Shown piece after piece: positions 26,472-34,996 of a stretch of 64,000 nt of DNA; position 1 is the first letter of the stretch; the number at the start of each line of letters is the position of its first letter. Below the pieces are notes generated by a model that made no database searches, had not been told where the DNA came from, and saw nothing but the letters and a program-made list of their open reading frames with translations. The stretch is taken from positions 66,467 through 130,466 of the forward strand of contig NZ_KE557274.1 of NCBI RefSeq assembly GCF_000442255.1. Direction: 5' to 3'. The position numbers and the translations under genes were made by a program. The DNA comes from Salipiger mucosus DSM 16094 (GTDB lineage Bacteria; Pseudomonadota; Alphaproteobacteria; Rhodobacterales; Rhodobacteraceae).

Positions 26472-26502
26472 TCTATTCTTACCAGCCACAAGATTGACGT
26501 CA
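26472..26502 (-). promoter_or_regulatory. Promoter with the recurring AAGAATAGA element
   Basis: On the minus strand TTGACG is followed 17 bp later by AAGAATAGA. The same -10-like nonamer (allowing one change) occurs before genes starting at 28124, 30023, 31594, 45570, 45695 and 49407. Confidence 0.55.
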
Positions 26503-26591
26503 ACAATTGAACGATGCCGGAGCCTCTGTGGAACCCGCGACTAAAATCTTTTAAACAGACACACCAACTCACGAACGTTTCGAGGCAGCGA

Positions 26592-26813
26592 ATGAGCAAG
26601 ACCGAACGGATTGAACAGCTCGAGGAAGAGGTGGCAGAGCTCGAAAATGAACTCAGCGAGTTGAATGCCGCCGTCAGCCAACAGAGGGAAGACCTCGCAG
26701 AACTGAAATTTGAAATCGAGGACGGCGCGAAAGGACTGCTCGTAAATCTCATCTTTGCGGTGCCCTTTTGGGGCTTGGTTGGCTACGCGGTCAGCTATTT
26801 CGAGCTCTTCTGA
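26592..26813 (+). CDS. Small coiled-coil protein with C-terminal membrane anchor
   Basis: A 73-aa protein. Residues 3-45 form a clear heptad coiled coil (IEQLEEEVAELENELSELNA), followed by one membrane helix (LLVNLIFAVPFWGLVGYAVS). This layout suits a tail-anchored inner-membrane protein. Isolated, in opposite direction to its neighbours. Function unknown. Confidence 0.6.
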   Translation: MSKTERIEQLEEEVAELENELSELNAAVSQQREDLAELKFEIEDGAKGLLVNLIFAVPFWGLVGYAVSYFELF

Positions 26814-26843
26814 GCGCATCACATGTGAACTTCGGTTGTCTGG

Positions 26844-27749
26844 TCAGGTAAGGGGCCCCTCCACGACATCCTTCAGCCGCACCAAATGCCCCTGGCGGAG
26901 GCACCTGTCTCGCAGCTTGCGCTCCCGCTTGCTCTGCGCATCTCGGACCTCGACCTGCCAGAGCCCGTTCGGCGTCGGATAGACACGCATGTCGTAGCGC
27001 TCGGTCTCGCCCAGCGCGGCGCGCACCAAGATCTCCTGGGCATTCGGGTGCGGACGCCGAACATGGTAGCCTGCGGCGCGCAGGCGGCTAATCCACTGTC
27101 GCGTTTCGCGCTCGGCTTCTCCGAAGATGCGGATGGCCTCGTCCTTGCGCCGCAGGCGGTCCTTGCGGGTCCAAGGGTCCAATTCGAAATCCACCGGCAG
27201 CGGGCGAACGGTCCCGATCCTGAAAACGCGGGGATCCCGGGTTTCATAGGGATGGAAGTCCCCGCCAAGGCGCGCCTTCGTCAGCACATAGGTGCGCTTG
27301 CGCTGGGCAAGCAATACTTGGTCGGCGACCTCGTCGAATTGCCGCCGGAGCTGCCCTTTGCGACCGTGGATGACGTGGTCGTCTTCCTCGCGATGGATCA
27401 TGAACGCGAGCGTCTCGAGTTGCTCGGCGAGCTCGAAGGGATCACGCGGCAGCTGCCGGAAAACCAGATCGCCGCGAGCCTCGGCTCGCTTGCGCTCGCT
27501 GTACTCGGCCGAGGTCTCCACGAGGCGCACTTGCGCTCGGCCGTCGTCGGGCAGGTCGACCACCGTCGGCATGCCGAGTTCGTTCCGGTGCGAGGTGGCC
27601 GCCACGAATTTCATGCCGGCGGCGACCGACACCTGTCCTTGCATGACCTCGACCGTCCCGGCGGTTCCGTCTTCCAGAGGTGGATCGAAGGTGACCTCGA
27701 CATGGTCACCGTGTGCAAGATCGTTCACCGCAATAAGCGACCTATTCAT
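26844..27749 (-). CDS. Hypothetical soluble protein
   Basis: A 301-aa protein from the ATG at 27749 behind AGGAGG. It begins MNRSLIAVNDLAHGDHVEVT with a small beta-rich part (to about residue 80). It then has a long charged helical region, EEDDHVIHGRKGQLRRQFDE and AERETRQWISRLRAAGYHVR, and ends with an (L)RDRCLRQGHLVRL basic tail. No family recognised. A TTGACG-17-GATAGT promoter fits at 27765-27795. Confidence 0.6.
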   Translation of the reverse strand: MNRSLIAVNDLAHGDHVEVTFDPPLEDGTAGTVEVMQGQVSVAAGMKFVAATSHRNELGMPTVVDLPDDGRAQVRLVETSAEYSERKRAEARGDLVFRQLPRDPFELAEQLETLAFMIHREEDDHVIHGRKGQLRRQFDEVADQVLLAQRKRTYVLTKARLGGDFHPYETRDPRVFRIGTVRPLPVDFELDPWTRKDRLRRKDEAIRIFGEAERETRQWISRLRAAGYHVRRPHPNAQEILVRAALGETERYDMRVYPTPNGLWQVEVRDAQSKRERKLRDRCLRQGHLVRLKDVVEGPLT

Positions 27750-27853
27750 ACGCGCCTCCTGAGCCTCGGGGACTATCCACGTTTTATGAACAGACGTCAA
27801 CTTTTGAACATCCCGTGGCCCCGTTCTCCTGGCGTCGCTCGCAGGGAAAACAA

Positions 27854-27879
27854 AAGGCCGCTCCTGCTCGGGCGGCCTT
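27854..27879 (-). terminator. Terminator of the DUF1127 gene
   Basis: AAGGCCGC/GCGGCCTT stem followed on the minus strand by TTGTTTTCC, 33 bp past the DUF1127 stop. Confidence 0.75.
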
Positions 27880-27911
27880 CATCAATTCTTCGCCGGATTG
27901 CGTCCGGTTGC

Positions 27912-28124
27912 TCAGCGTGCCCAGTCCGTGGCGGCCTGGTCGGCAATGCGCGCGATATCGCCACGGTTGACGCCGATGTCGTTCAGCTCCCGGTCGGTAA
28001 GAGAGCTGAGCTCTCGGGCGGTCCTCCTGTACGCGCGGCGCTGCGACACGCGCGCGGTCATGCGGAGGAGTGCGGGAACCAGTCGTGGCTCGGAACGGAT
28101 TGCGAAGTGGTCTGTGGTTGTCAT
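27912..28124 (-). CDS. DUF1127 small protein
   Basis: A 70-aa protein ending in the DUF1127 motif: RRAYRRTARELSSLTDREL followed by NDIGVNRGDIARIA. Proteins with this Arg-rich C-terminal motif in alphaproteobacteria bind RNA or affect RNA turnover and phosphate or stress responses. It has its own -10-like TAGAATAGA only about 15 bp upstream, so the transcript may be nearly leaderless. A GCTGCACTGCAGC box lies 40 bp upstream of the start, matching the one before the phasin gene. Confidence 0.85.
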   Translation of the reverse strand: MTTTDHFAIRSEPRLVPALLRMTARVSQRRAYRRTARELSSLTDRELNDIGVNRGDIARIADQAATDWAR

Positions 28125-28162
28125 GGCCCATGCCCTCTATTCTATGTGACAGAGGTCAACTA

Positions 28163-28176
28163 TGCTGCACTGCAGC
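28163..28176. promoter_or_regulatory. PhaR-type box (CTGC-N3-GCAG) upstream of the DUF1127 gene
   Basis: TGCTGCACTGCAGC fits the CTGCN3-4GCAG sites bound by PhaR regulators of polyhydroxyalkanoate genes. Its 13-bp core is identical (reverse complement) to the box at 49109-49121. Confidence 0.5.
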
Positions 28177-28272
28177 CCGCCGCAACGAAGAACAGTGCAT
28201 GATCGCTATGCACGCAAAACATCCCTGCCAAGGATACCAAACTCTTCCTCCGAAGAGGCGCCACTTCGGGCG

Positions 28273-28947
28273 TCAGAGAGGCTCGCTTTTCATGTCCTCT
28301 CCGTGGCCGACGATCTTCATCCTGGCAGCGGGAAACGGCTTGAGGAGATCGAAGGCCGTTTCCGGCTCACCCGTCAACCAGGTCTCGTAGCTGTCCCGCG
28401 GGAGGATCACCGGCATCCGGTCGGGGTGGATCGGCTTCACCACCTCGTTGGGCGTCGAGGTCACCATCGAGTAAGTCTCGATGTCCACCTTCTCGTCCTT
28501 GTAGTAGCCTTTGAACCGCCGCCAGATGCCCGCGAAAACATACGGGACCGGCTGCCCTTCGTCGTCGATCACGGAGAACCAATGATAGTCCGCCGGCGCC
28601 CTGCCCTTGGCCTCGCAGAAGCTGGTGGCCGGGATGAGACATCGGCGTTCCTCGAAGCTCGACCGCCAGAATCCGGAGTTGCGTAGCTTGTCGTCTCGAG
28701 CGTTGTTGACGGCCTTCGGCTGGATCGGCCTGTTCGTTTTCTTGCTCTTCTGCGGCATGACGAAGCCCCAGTGCATTTCCAGGAGTTCTCGGTTACCGCC
28801 CTCGCCGATCCTGACTACCGCTCCATCGTACTTCGGAAAGATTGCTGCCTTAGGCTCGGCGTTGCCCAGCCGGTCATTAGCGGCCGCCACACCGAACAGG
28901 CTGCGCATGGCATCCTGTGGCATTGTGTTCGCATAGAGGTTGCACAT
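28273..28947 (-). CDS. yedK: SOS response-associated peptidase (YedK/HMCES, SRAP)
   Basis: A 224-aa protein. The ATG at 28947 places the catalytic Cys at position 2 (MCNLYANT), exposed after Met removal. Other SRAP features: KPKAVNNARDDKL-type segment (QPKAVNNARDDKLRNSGFWR), RRCLIPATSFCEAKG with the conserved Glu, and the late HPDRMPVILP motif with the active His. The family forms a thiazolidine crosslink with abasic sites in single-stranded DNA, protecting them. Often seen on plasmids and phages. Confidence 0.92.
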   Translation of the reverse strand: MCNLYANTMPQDAMRSLFGVAAANDRLGNAEPKAAIFPKYDGAVVRIGEGGNRELLEMHWGFVMPQKSKKTNRPIQPKAVNNARDDKLRNSGFWRSSFEERRCLIPATSFCEAKGRAPADYHWFSVIDDEGQPVPYVFAGIWRRFKGYYKDEKVDIETYSMVTSTPNEVVKPIHPDRMPVILPRDSYETWLTGEPETAFDLLKPFPAARMKIVGHGEDMKSEPL

Positions 28948-29031
28948 CGGCGAGATCCTGATTTTCGTCCACCCACAGGATGCTGCATTTTCAGGATCTA
29001 GCAAGGGCCTCGGCCAGCAGTGGGTGCGCCG

Positions 29032-29307
29032 TCAGGCGCCGGCCACTGGCTTCTTTGCTTCGAGGCGCCTTTGCAGACTTCTCCAGGCGCGCACGGCACG
29101 GGTCTTGCTCCACGAGCGTACGAAGGTCGGGAGCGGGGAACGGCCGTCCTCGTCCTCCTGATCCGGGTCGCGGCCGCAGTAGCACTTGATGATGAAGGGC
29201 CCGTCGCCAGGATCCATGCCATGGTAGCAGGTGGCGATCTCCGGGCGTCGCCCGCAAATGCAGCGGCGCACGTGATCCATCCTGATGCCGTCGACCATTA
29301 TTGACAT
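29032..29307 (-). CDS. Small two-CxCG zinc-finger-like protein
   Basis: A 91-aa protein with RRCICGRRPEIATCY and, 25 residues on, IIKCYCGRDPDQEDE: two CxCG knuckles as in Lar-like restriction-alleviation proteins. The tail is basic and Trp-containing (WSKTRAVRAWRSLQRRLE). Its start lies 3 bp past the stop of the gene at 29311. Relation to Lar is a guess from spacing of cysteines only. Confidence 0.5.
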   Translation of the reverse strand: MSIMVDGIRMDHVRRCICGRRPEIATCYHGMDPGDGPFIIKCYCGRDPDQEDEDGRSPLPTFVRSWSKTRAVRAWRSLQRRLEAKKPVAGA

Positions 29308-29310
29308 GGG

Positions 29311-29712
29311 TCAGGTGACTTTCCGGATTTCGACGACGTAGTCGTCTGGATCGGTCGAATGCGCGTTCTCCGGCTGCACATTTCCCGAAGTGATGCTGTC
29401 GAGATGCGCGAACGCCTCGTCAGGGTGGAAGAAGAAGCCTTCCTCGATTTGGTATCCCCAGGCATCCTCGCGGTCTTCGATCTGCACAACGACATACAGA
29501 TAGGGATGGTCAGCCGAGATCTCCGGAAAGAAGGTTTGCCCTTGGTAGCTCGACCAATCCGATCTGCCGTTCAGACGGTCGAACTCCATGACTTCTTCCT
29601 TGAGGTAGGTGTGGTAGTCGAACCCCGTGACCGTGATCAGGATGGGGATGTTTCCCGACAGAGAAACGAAGATTTTTTCTCCAATCGCCGGGCGGTAGTC
29701 TGCGCTTGGCAT
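29311..29712 (-). CDS. Hypothetical acidic protein
   Basis: A 133-aa protein rich in aromatic and acidic residues (EFDRLNGRSDWSSYQGQTFF, DAWGYQIEEGFFFHPDEAFA). No signal or membrane segment. Part of a run of small minus-strand genes (30023, 29712, 29307). Function unknown. Confidence 0.6.
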   Translation of the reverse strand: MPSADYRPAIGEKIFVSLSGNIPILITVTGFDYHTYLKEEVMEFDRLNGRSDWSSYQGQTFFPEISADHPYLYVVVQIEDREDAWGYQIEEGFFFHPDEAFAHLDSITSGNVQPENAHSTDPDDYVVEIRKVT

Positions 29713-29729
29713 GCTAGCTCTCCTCGAGC

Positions 29730-30023
29730 TCAGGCCGAGATCATTTTCATGAAATACTCGGCCGACTGAGCATTGGGGCCCTGCGCGCGGTAGGTGATCA
29801 CGCCGGCCAGGGCCGCGTCGAGCGACGCCCAGGATTGGCAGACGTCAGTGCCATCGACATAACCATGGAACATCGCCTTGTCGGTATCGATCTCGCGCAA
29901 CATCTGACCGTGTTCGGTTTCCTTGCGCGGATGGTACTCCCGGATCGTATACGGGCCGATCTCGTGGTCCTCGATCACACGGCCCCACGGGAACTTGTGC
30001 GGCGCTTCGACTTCTTTGGTCAT
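29730..30023 (-). CDS. Small hypothetical protein
   Basis: A 97-aa soluble protein (IEDHEIGPYTIREYHPRKET, AALAGVITYRAQGPNAQSAE). The ending suggests a small alpha/beta fold. It has an upstream AAGAATAGA element (30104-30112) with TTGCGC 17 bp before it, giving an approx. 75-nt leader. First gene of the 30023-29032 run. Confidence 0.6.
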   Translation of the reverse strand: MTKEVEAPHKFPWGRVIEDHEIGPYTIREYHPRKETEHGQMLREIDTDKAMFHGYVDGTDVCQSWASLDAALAGVITYRAQGPNAQSAEYFMKMISA

Positions 30024-30215
30024 CTCAGGTGTCCTTCTGTTGTCTGGGTGCGTGCTCGAAGGAGCATCGATCTCCGCTCAAGGACGCACCTCGCGATGGA
30101 TGCTCTATTCTTGCACGCCAATGTTGACAGCGCAAGAACTGATTCCGCCACTCTGGAAGTCACTGTGCAAGTCGGGCTCAGGTATTGAAAAGACGGCTTT
30201 GCGGCCGTGCTCAAC

Positions 30216-30530
30216 CTACTCGGAGCGCTCCTCGATGACCCTCGCAGCCTCTTCTTCGCCAACCATCTCCACGAGTGTCTCCCGCGACCGGTAGTAGCGG
30301 TCCATGGCACACATGCACCGATAGCCGTTCGCCAAGGCAGCAATGTAAGCGATTGAGAAGATACTCAACAGGACCCCGACACCCCACCAGGCGGGATTGC
30401 TTGGCTCCGCGAAGTACCACATCGGAGGAATCCCCCCGCCCAGGCAGACCATCACCAGACAAGCCGTGTGGGTCTGCTCTGTGGCCACCTTGTGGCGAGT
30501 CATTTTGTATTCCGTGCGCCAGTCAAGCAT
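30216..30530 (-). CDS. Small membrane protein
   Basis: A 104-aa protein starting at an ATG that overlaps the upstream stop by 8 bp (ATGCTTGA). Two membrane segments: THTACLVMVCLGGGIPP and WGVGVLLSIFSIAYIAALA, then a cytoplasmic tail with EMVGEEEAARVIEERSE. Coupled to the 30523-30819 gene. Function unknown. Confidence 0.55.
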   Translation of the reverse strand: MLDWRTEYKMTRHKVATEQTHTACLVMVCLGGGIPPMWYFAEPSNPAWWGVGVLLSIFSIAYIAALANGYRCMCAMDRYYRSRETLVEMVGEEEAARVIEERSE

Positions 30531-30819
30531 CCGTGGCCTCGAGCCATTCGGGACGATCCTCGGGCACCAGGACTTCGCGTCCGTCCGCATCCTCGATGAA
30601 GCGCCACTCGGGGTTGTCCCAACAGAAGTGGGTGATCGAGGAGCTCTGAAGGATCAGAAGCCCATTCTCCTTCGCGTGCGCGAGGTAGCTTGCCCAGTCC
30701 GACTGGGGATCACCGGTCGCCCAGCGCTGGGTTTCCTTGCCATCCGCGGTCAGGACAACTCCCCGGTAGCTCCCGGGCACGCCCTCGTCATAGTCGATAT
30801 GGAGATGGTTCGGCGTCAT
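30523..30819 (-). CDS. Small hypothetical protein
   Basis: A 98-aa protein from the ATG behind GAGGAAATCGAGT. It starts MTPNHLHIDYDEGVPGSYRG, with SDWASYLAHAKENGLLILQ inside. It overlaps the upstream gene by 32 bp and the downstream one by 8 bp, so the three form a tight operon. No family recognised. Confidence 0.55.
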   Translation of the reverse strand: MTPNHLHIDYDEGVPGSYRGVVLTADGKETQRWATGDPQSDWASYLAHAKENGLLILQSSSITHFCWDNPEWRFIEDADGREVLVPEDRPEWLEATDA

Positions 30820-31594
30820 ACTCGATTTCCTCATCTGCTGTGCATTCTTCGGTGTCTCCGGGCAGTCGGAGGGCAAACTGCCGGCCACCGACGAGATCCG
30901 TGATCTCGCTCGACGTAAGTCGCGTCAGCGGCTTGTTGCGGTAGCCGAAGACCCCGCCTTCTGGGGTCGCATCAAAGCGCTCCTGAGCCGTTCCGGTCAG
31001 CCCGCCACTCCAGACAGCATCGTCGTCGCTGATTTCGTGCAGGATTTCGGTGGCACGGCCCCGTTCATCAAGCCGGTCTCCCACGGTGACGAAGTGGATG
31101 AAGACCCGCCCGTCCCGGTCGCGATAGCCACTGGTCGCAAGTTTGTCGACAACCTCATCGAGGTGCGCGTTGTGGACCGTCAGCTCGGCTGTGTGGGCAT
31201 AGAAAGCGGCTTCGACCTCCTGCTGCGGAGCATAGAAATCCACGATTTCCGGCGGCACAGCCTCCCGCGGCGTCAGAGGAGCCAAGCCATTGCCATCGCC
31301 GGGCGACAGAGGTGCGATGGACGACCGGCGCCCCCAGGTCGCGCTCAAATTGACGATACAGGTATCTAGTGCGTCCCGTGATGGCTCTTCGGGCACATCC
31401 GGCCCCAGTCCGATAACTTCGTCCGGACTGGCCAATGGGACCGCGACGCTCCAGTCGTAGCTCCAGGACAAATCATCCGGGCCAGGAGCGACCCCACCGG
31501 CACGGCGGGTTTTCCGCGCCATGTCCCTTGTCAGCTTCGTAACGAGGTCCGGATGGCGATTCTTGGCGCGTTCGTAGTCGATTTCGACCTTCAT
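30788..31594 (-). CDS. Hypothetical protein
   Basis: A 268-aa soluble protein. It begins MKVEIDYERAKNRHPDLVTK; later IVDFYAPQQEVEAAFYAHTA, DRDGRVFIHFVTVGDRLDER. First gene of the three-gene operon ending at 30216. The AAGAATAGA element at 31616-31624 lies about 20 bp upstream of the start. Function unknown. Confidence 0.6.
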   Translation of the reverse strand: MKVEIDYERAKNRHPDLVTKLTRDMARKTRRAGGVAPGPDDLSWSYDWSVAVPLASPDEVIGLGPDVPEEPSRDALDTCIVNLSATWGRRSSIAPLSPGDGNGLAPLTPREAVPPEIVDFYAPQQEVEAAFYAHTAELTVHNAHLDEVVDKLATSGYRDRDGRVFIHFVTVGDRLDERGRATEILHEISDDDAVWSGGLTGTAQERFDATPEGGVFGYRNKPLTRLTSSEITDLVGGRQFALRLPGDTEECTADEEIEYDAEPSPYRL

Positions 31595-31675
31595 GAGCAG
31601 TCATCTCCGCTTACATCTATTCTTTCACGGGAAGGTGCGCAGCAAGAACAGAATCCAACCCCACGGGATCGGAGC

Positions 31676-31960
31676 TCAAGGACACATTTCATTCGAGATC
31701 GCGCGGCCTGCATTGAACACGGGAGACCAATCGATTGAGATCTCGTGCCGCGTGATATCGCCGGCTTCGACGTTTTTCACGTAAAGTTCGTCGCCATCCT
31801 TCACGGCTTCAAAACCGTTCTCTCCCTCGAACATCTTGGTGGCCGCGTCCTCGGCTGCAAGTTGGCGCGAATAATCGTCATCACCCTCGTGGCCAACGAC
31901 GTCCACGTCGACGGCATCACCCCAATCACTTTCGTCCGCCGACACAAGAAACTGCGCCAT
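31676..31960 (-). CDS. Small acidic hypothetical protein
   Basis: A 94-aa protein, very acidic (SADESDWGDAVDVDVVGHEG), with no membrane or signal segment. Such acidic small proteins on phages and plasmids sometimes mimic DNA, but nothing here proves it. Confidence 0.5.
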   Translation of the reverse strand: MAQFLVSADESDWGDAVDVDVVGHEGDDDYSRQLAAEDAATKMFEGENGFEAVKDGDELYVKNVEAGDITRHEISIDWSPVFNAGRAISNEMCP

Positions 31961-32061
31961 GTCGATCTCCCTTCAAAGAATTACTCTCCATCGTCAGCTT
32001 GCAGGAAACATGCCGAATGCAAGCATGGCGCCCAGCGCCTTTAGGGGCCCAGAATTTTGGA

Positions 32062-32310
32062 TTACGGCTTCTGTTCAGACAGCCAGGATTTCCGAAAGGT
32101 CATCTCGGGGAAGTGCTTTTCCTCGAACCGGTCCAGAAGCCACTCGACTTTTTCTTCGACGGTGCCTTCCTCGCGCAGCTTCCGAAAAGGCTCCTTCGCA
32201 TTCCTGCGGGAAAGCTTTCTTCTTGCCTCGTGGAGACCTGCGCCAGTCCTATCTCGGTAATCGCGTACCTCCTCGCTGGAGACCGGTTCCGGTTCGAAAC
32301 GTGTGGGCAT
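32062..32310 (-). CDS. Small protein with an EF-Ts/UBA-like N-terminus
   Basis: An 82-aa protein from the ATG at 32310. Residues 11-33 (VRDYRDRTGAGLHEARRKL) closely follow the N-terminal UBA-like helix pattern of elongation factor Ts (RxRTGAG). The rest is a charged helix (EEKVEWLLDRFEEKHFPEM). A free TS-N module of this kind has no known plasmid role that I can name. Confidence 0.55.
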   Translation of the reverse strand: MPTRFEPEPVSSEEVRDYRDRTGAGLHEARRKLSRRNAKEPFRKLREEGTVEEKVEWLLDRFEEKHFPEMTFRKSWLSEQKP

Positions 32311-32580
32311 CCTGCCTATCCTTATATTCAGGCGCCACCATAAGGTCTCCGCCCGCACGAACGCAAGGATAAACATGTCTCCCCTTTTGTGCGGGCAACC
32401 TACTTGCTCAAGTTCGAACGGCCATCACCAAGCCCTCTCCCAGGCCGGAGTGATGCCCGGCCGATGAATTCCGCCATGGATCTGTTCTCCACAAGTTGCC
32501 GGAAGGCTAGCTCTTTGCACTCTGCGAAGCAATGATCTCCTCCGCCATGCCCAGAGACGCATGATTGCCGTACGGATTCC

Positions 32581-34341
32581 TCATGCCGCCCCCATCAGCA
32601 CCAGCAACGGCAGCAGGGCGGCCGCCAGACCGAGGCCTTCCAGGCCAGCCATGAAGCCACCCTCCTCCTCGCTGTCCTCGTCCTCATCCTGATTTTCAGG
32701 ATCCTCTTCCGCCGGCGGGTCGGGCTCGGGATTTTCAGAATCTTCGGCCTCTTCATCCTCCGGAGGGGTATCGCCGCCCTCATCTCCCTGTCCGGCGCCA
32801 TCGATCTCATCCATGGCGGCCTGCATGGCTTCTGTCGGCTCGAAGTCCGATACCTTGACCTGCATGATCTCGTAGGGTTCCAGGTCTGCCGAGATGTAGC
32901 CCTCGTTATAGACCTCCTCGGGATCCAGCTGGCGAACGGTTGGCGTGGATGCCTGGTCGCCGGGATTTTGCCCCTCCTCGACGCCCAACACAGTGATCTC
33001 GAGGGTGCCGGCGTCCTTTAACAGCCCGGAGACATCCACCTCCTGGCTGATAGCCTGATCACTATTTGAGGCGAGATAGAACACGGCCTCGCCGTCTCCG
33101 TAGAAGCCATGAACGTCCATGTCCGGGAAGGATGCGTTGTCGGCCATCTCGCCATCCCCGCGCATGTCCAGGACGCTTTTCCCGGGGAGATTTTCGGACA
33201 TCATGGCGTACATCTTGCCGGTCGGCGTGAGCTCCTGGTACTCGCGCCCGAGGCTGAGAGAGGCGGATGAGTTCTGCAGCAGCGGCCAGACCTGGGCCTC
33301 GTCGACCCCGTGATCGGCGAACTCCTCGATCATGTTCAGCAGCTCGTGGCTGTTCTTGAGCCCGTAGTCCTCGTGGTCTTCGTGCGCGCCGGTGTTGCTG
33401 TGCTGGTTCCACTCGCTGACATAGGTCTCCTTGTCGGCGAACCGCGGATCCTGTCCCCAGGTCTCGTCGATGGCGTCGAGCATGTAACTCCGCTGCCAGT
33501 CGCCCGTGTCGTCCCCCACCTTGGAGTAGACGTGGCCGACGACCGCATCCATCGCGTCCACCTCCTCCGGGGTGTCGAAGTGGGACATGATGATTTCGTT
33601 GTTGATCCCGGTGAAGCCGTTCGAAGGGAGCTCTTCGAGATCGAGGTCATAGCGGTCGTTGACCGCATCGAGGATCTCGGCGTGGCTCATCCCCTCGTAG
33701 TCCTCGTCGAGGCTCGAGTGATTGAAGTTGGTCCCCATCTGAACGATGACCTCGGTGTCGGCCGCCTGCGCATAGTCTCCCTCGAGGCTGCGGAGCTCGT
33801 CGTCGATGATTGTCGCCATCTCGCTGGCGACCCGGCCGTACTCGGTGGCGCTCATGCGCCCGGATCCCCAGTACTCGTTGCCGATCTCGAACCCGGCGAT
33901 GTCCACGTCTCCCCATTTCCCGGTGACCGCATCGTTCACGAACTGCCGGAGGCCCTCCTCATCGATGTCCGCGTACCGGTCACCGTTGGCATCCGTCTCG
34001 TCGGAGAGCTGATCCCGGGTGTTGAGCACCAGGACCGCAGAGAGATCCTCGTCTTCCGCGAATTGCATGAATTCAGAGATCTGGATGAAGTCGCTCTGTT
34101 CCCCCGTCTCGCGGTCGAAGACGACCTCCCGGTCGGGGTTCGCGAAGTCGAAGTAGTCCTCGGTCACCGAGCCGCCGGGATAGCGCAGCGTGTGCACGCG
34201 GACATCGTCGACCAGCTCGTCGTAGTTGACCGCCTCATCGAGCGAGTTGCGGTGGGCAAGGATGTTCGCGCCAAAGAGGCCTTCGGCAACCTCTTCCCCG
34301 GCGCCCGAGAGTTCCAGCTTGGGCATGGCAATCCTGTGCAT
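32581..34341 (-). CDS. Putative clan-A glycoside hydrolase with acidic linker and C-terminal membrane tail
   Basis: A 586-aa protein. Residues 15-360 look like a (beta/alpha)8 hydrolase: VHTLRYPGGSVTEDYFDF, the acid/base-like FEIGNEYWGSGRM and the nucleophile-like TYVSEWNQHS, as in GH51/GH39/GH79. A beta domain follows. Residues about 505-555 are Asp/Glu/Pro-rich, then GLGLAAALLPLLVLMGAA ends the protein as a tail anchor. No N-terminal signal is seen, so a type I-like export route is possible but not shown. CRISPR spacer 1 matches codons for TPTGKMYAMM with a TTC PAM. A start at 34326 is equally possible. Confidence 0.65.
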   Translation of the reverse strand: MHRIAMPKLELSGAGEEVAEGLFGANILAHRNSLDEAVNYDELVDDVRVHTLRYPGGSVTEDYFDFANPDREVVFDRETGEQSDFIQISEFMQFAEDEDLSAVLVLNTRDQLSDETDANGDRYADIDEEGLRQFVNDAVTGKWGDVDIAGFEIGNEYWGSGRMSATEYGRVASEMATIIDDELRSLEGDYAQAADTEVIVQMGTNFNHSSLDEDYEGMSHAEILDAVNDRYDLDLEELPSNGFTGINNEIIMSHFDTPEEVDAMDAVVGHVYSKVGDDTGDWQRSYMLDAIDETWGQDPRFADKETYVSEWNQHSNTGAHEDHEDYGLKNSHELLNMIEEFADHGVDEAQVWPLLQNSSASLSLGREYQELTPTGKMYAMMSENLPGKSVLDMRGDGEMADNASFPDMDVHGFYGDGEAVFYLASNSDQAISQEVDVSGLLKDAGTLEITVLGVEEGQNPGDQASTPTVRQLDPEEVYNEGYISADLEPYEIMQVKVSDFEPTEAMQAAMDEIDGAGQGDEGGDTPPEDEEAEDSENPEPDPPAEEDPENQDEDEDSEEEGGFMAGLEGLGLAAALLPLLVLMGAA

Positions 34342-34561
34342 TCAGATTGTTCACAGGATTATCCGGGGGCGATTAATTCTTGATTTATCTGGCTTCGAGC
34401 CCTATTTTATGTGCCTCAACAAAAAACAGGGAGACAACAAAATGTCACCATCCATCGGATACCAGATTCTGTCCTCGCATTCCGGCCAAACGAAGGAGGG
34501 TGGCGACCCCCGACCTTCTTCCGGGCAGTGACCCGAGAGCCTCGAGGACTCCGGGAACGAA

Positions 34562-34589
34562 GAAGGGCCGCCCGAGGGCAGCCCTTCTG
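34562..34589 (-). terminator. Terminator of the DotP-like gene
   Basis: AGAAGGGC/GCCCTTCT stem with an inner GCCC/GGGC pair; on the minus strand it is followed by TCGTTCCC, so the T-run is weak. Confidence 0.55.
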
Positions 34590-34612
34590 ATCTCGAGGTC
34601 AGTTTCGGAGCC

Positions 34613-34996
34613 TCACTCGAAACCACTGGTGAAATTGATCGTGTCGCTGTTGTCGACGCCCATGGTGTTCCCCATCACGGTGATGACGGCCGGCACGGCC
34701 ACGAGTGCGGATCCCAGCGCGATCCGCCAGACGCCCTCGCCATATTTCACCTGCTGGCCCTGGCTGTCCACGGCCGCCTTGAGACGCGCAAGGCCAAGCC
34801 CCACGAAGGCCACGCCGGCCACGAAGGCTGCGGAAAGCGCAAGCGAACCGAAGTTATCCATCATGCCGTTGATGTTGTCGGCAATGGATCCGAGGTCCGA
34901 GTCCTGCGCTGCGGCCTGCCCCGCGTAGAACGAGGCCATGACGCCAGTCGTGGCCGCCAGCGGCGCGTTCCTGATTTTCGAAAAGATGCCCTTCAT
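34613..34996 (-). CDS. DotP/IcmD-like type IV secretion (conjugation) protein
   Basis: A 127-aa protein from the ATG at 34996 (AAGGAG upstream). It has a signal-like N-terminus ending GQAAAQDSD, then SIADNINGMMDNFGSLALSA, a first membrane helix (FVAGVAFVGLGLARLKAAV) and a second (ALVAVPAVITVMGNTMG). This order (signal, helix ending in a Lys-containing turn, second helix, Gly-rich tail) is that of DotP/IcmD and TraQ-like proteins of IncI-type conjugation systems. No other dot/icm genes lie in the window. Confidence 0.5.
   Translation of the reverse strand: MKGIFSKIRNAPLAATTGVMASFYAGQAAAQDSDLGSIADNINGMMDNFGSLALSAAFVAGVAFVGLGLARLKAAVDSQGQQVKYGEGVWRIALGSALVAVPAVITVMGNTMGVDNSDTINFTSGFE

Noticed and set aside
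33310-34383. 357-aa antisense ORF over the hydrolase-like gene
   Set aside because: Shadow frame with no domain and no ribosome-binding site.
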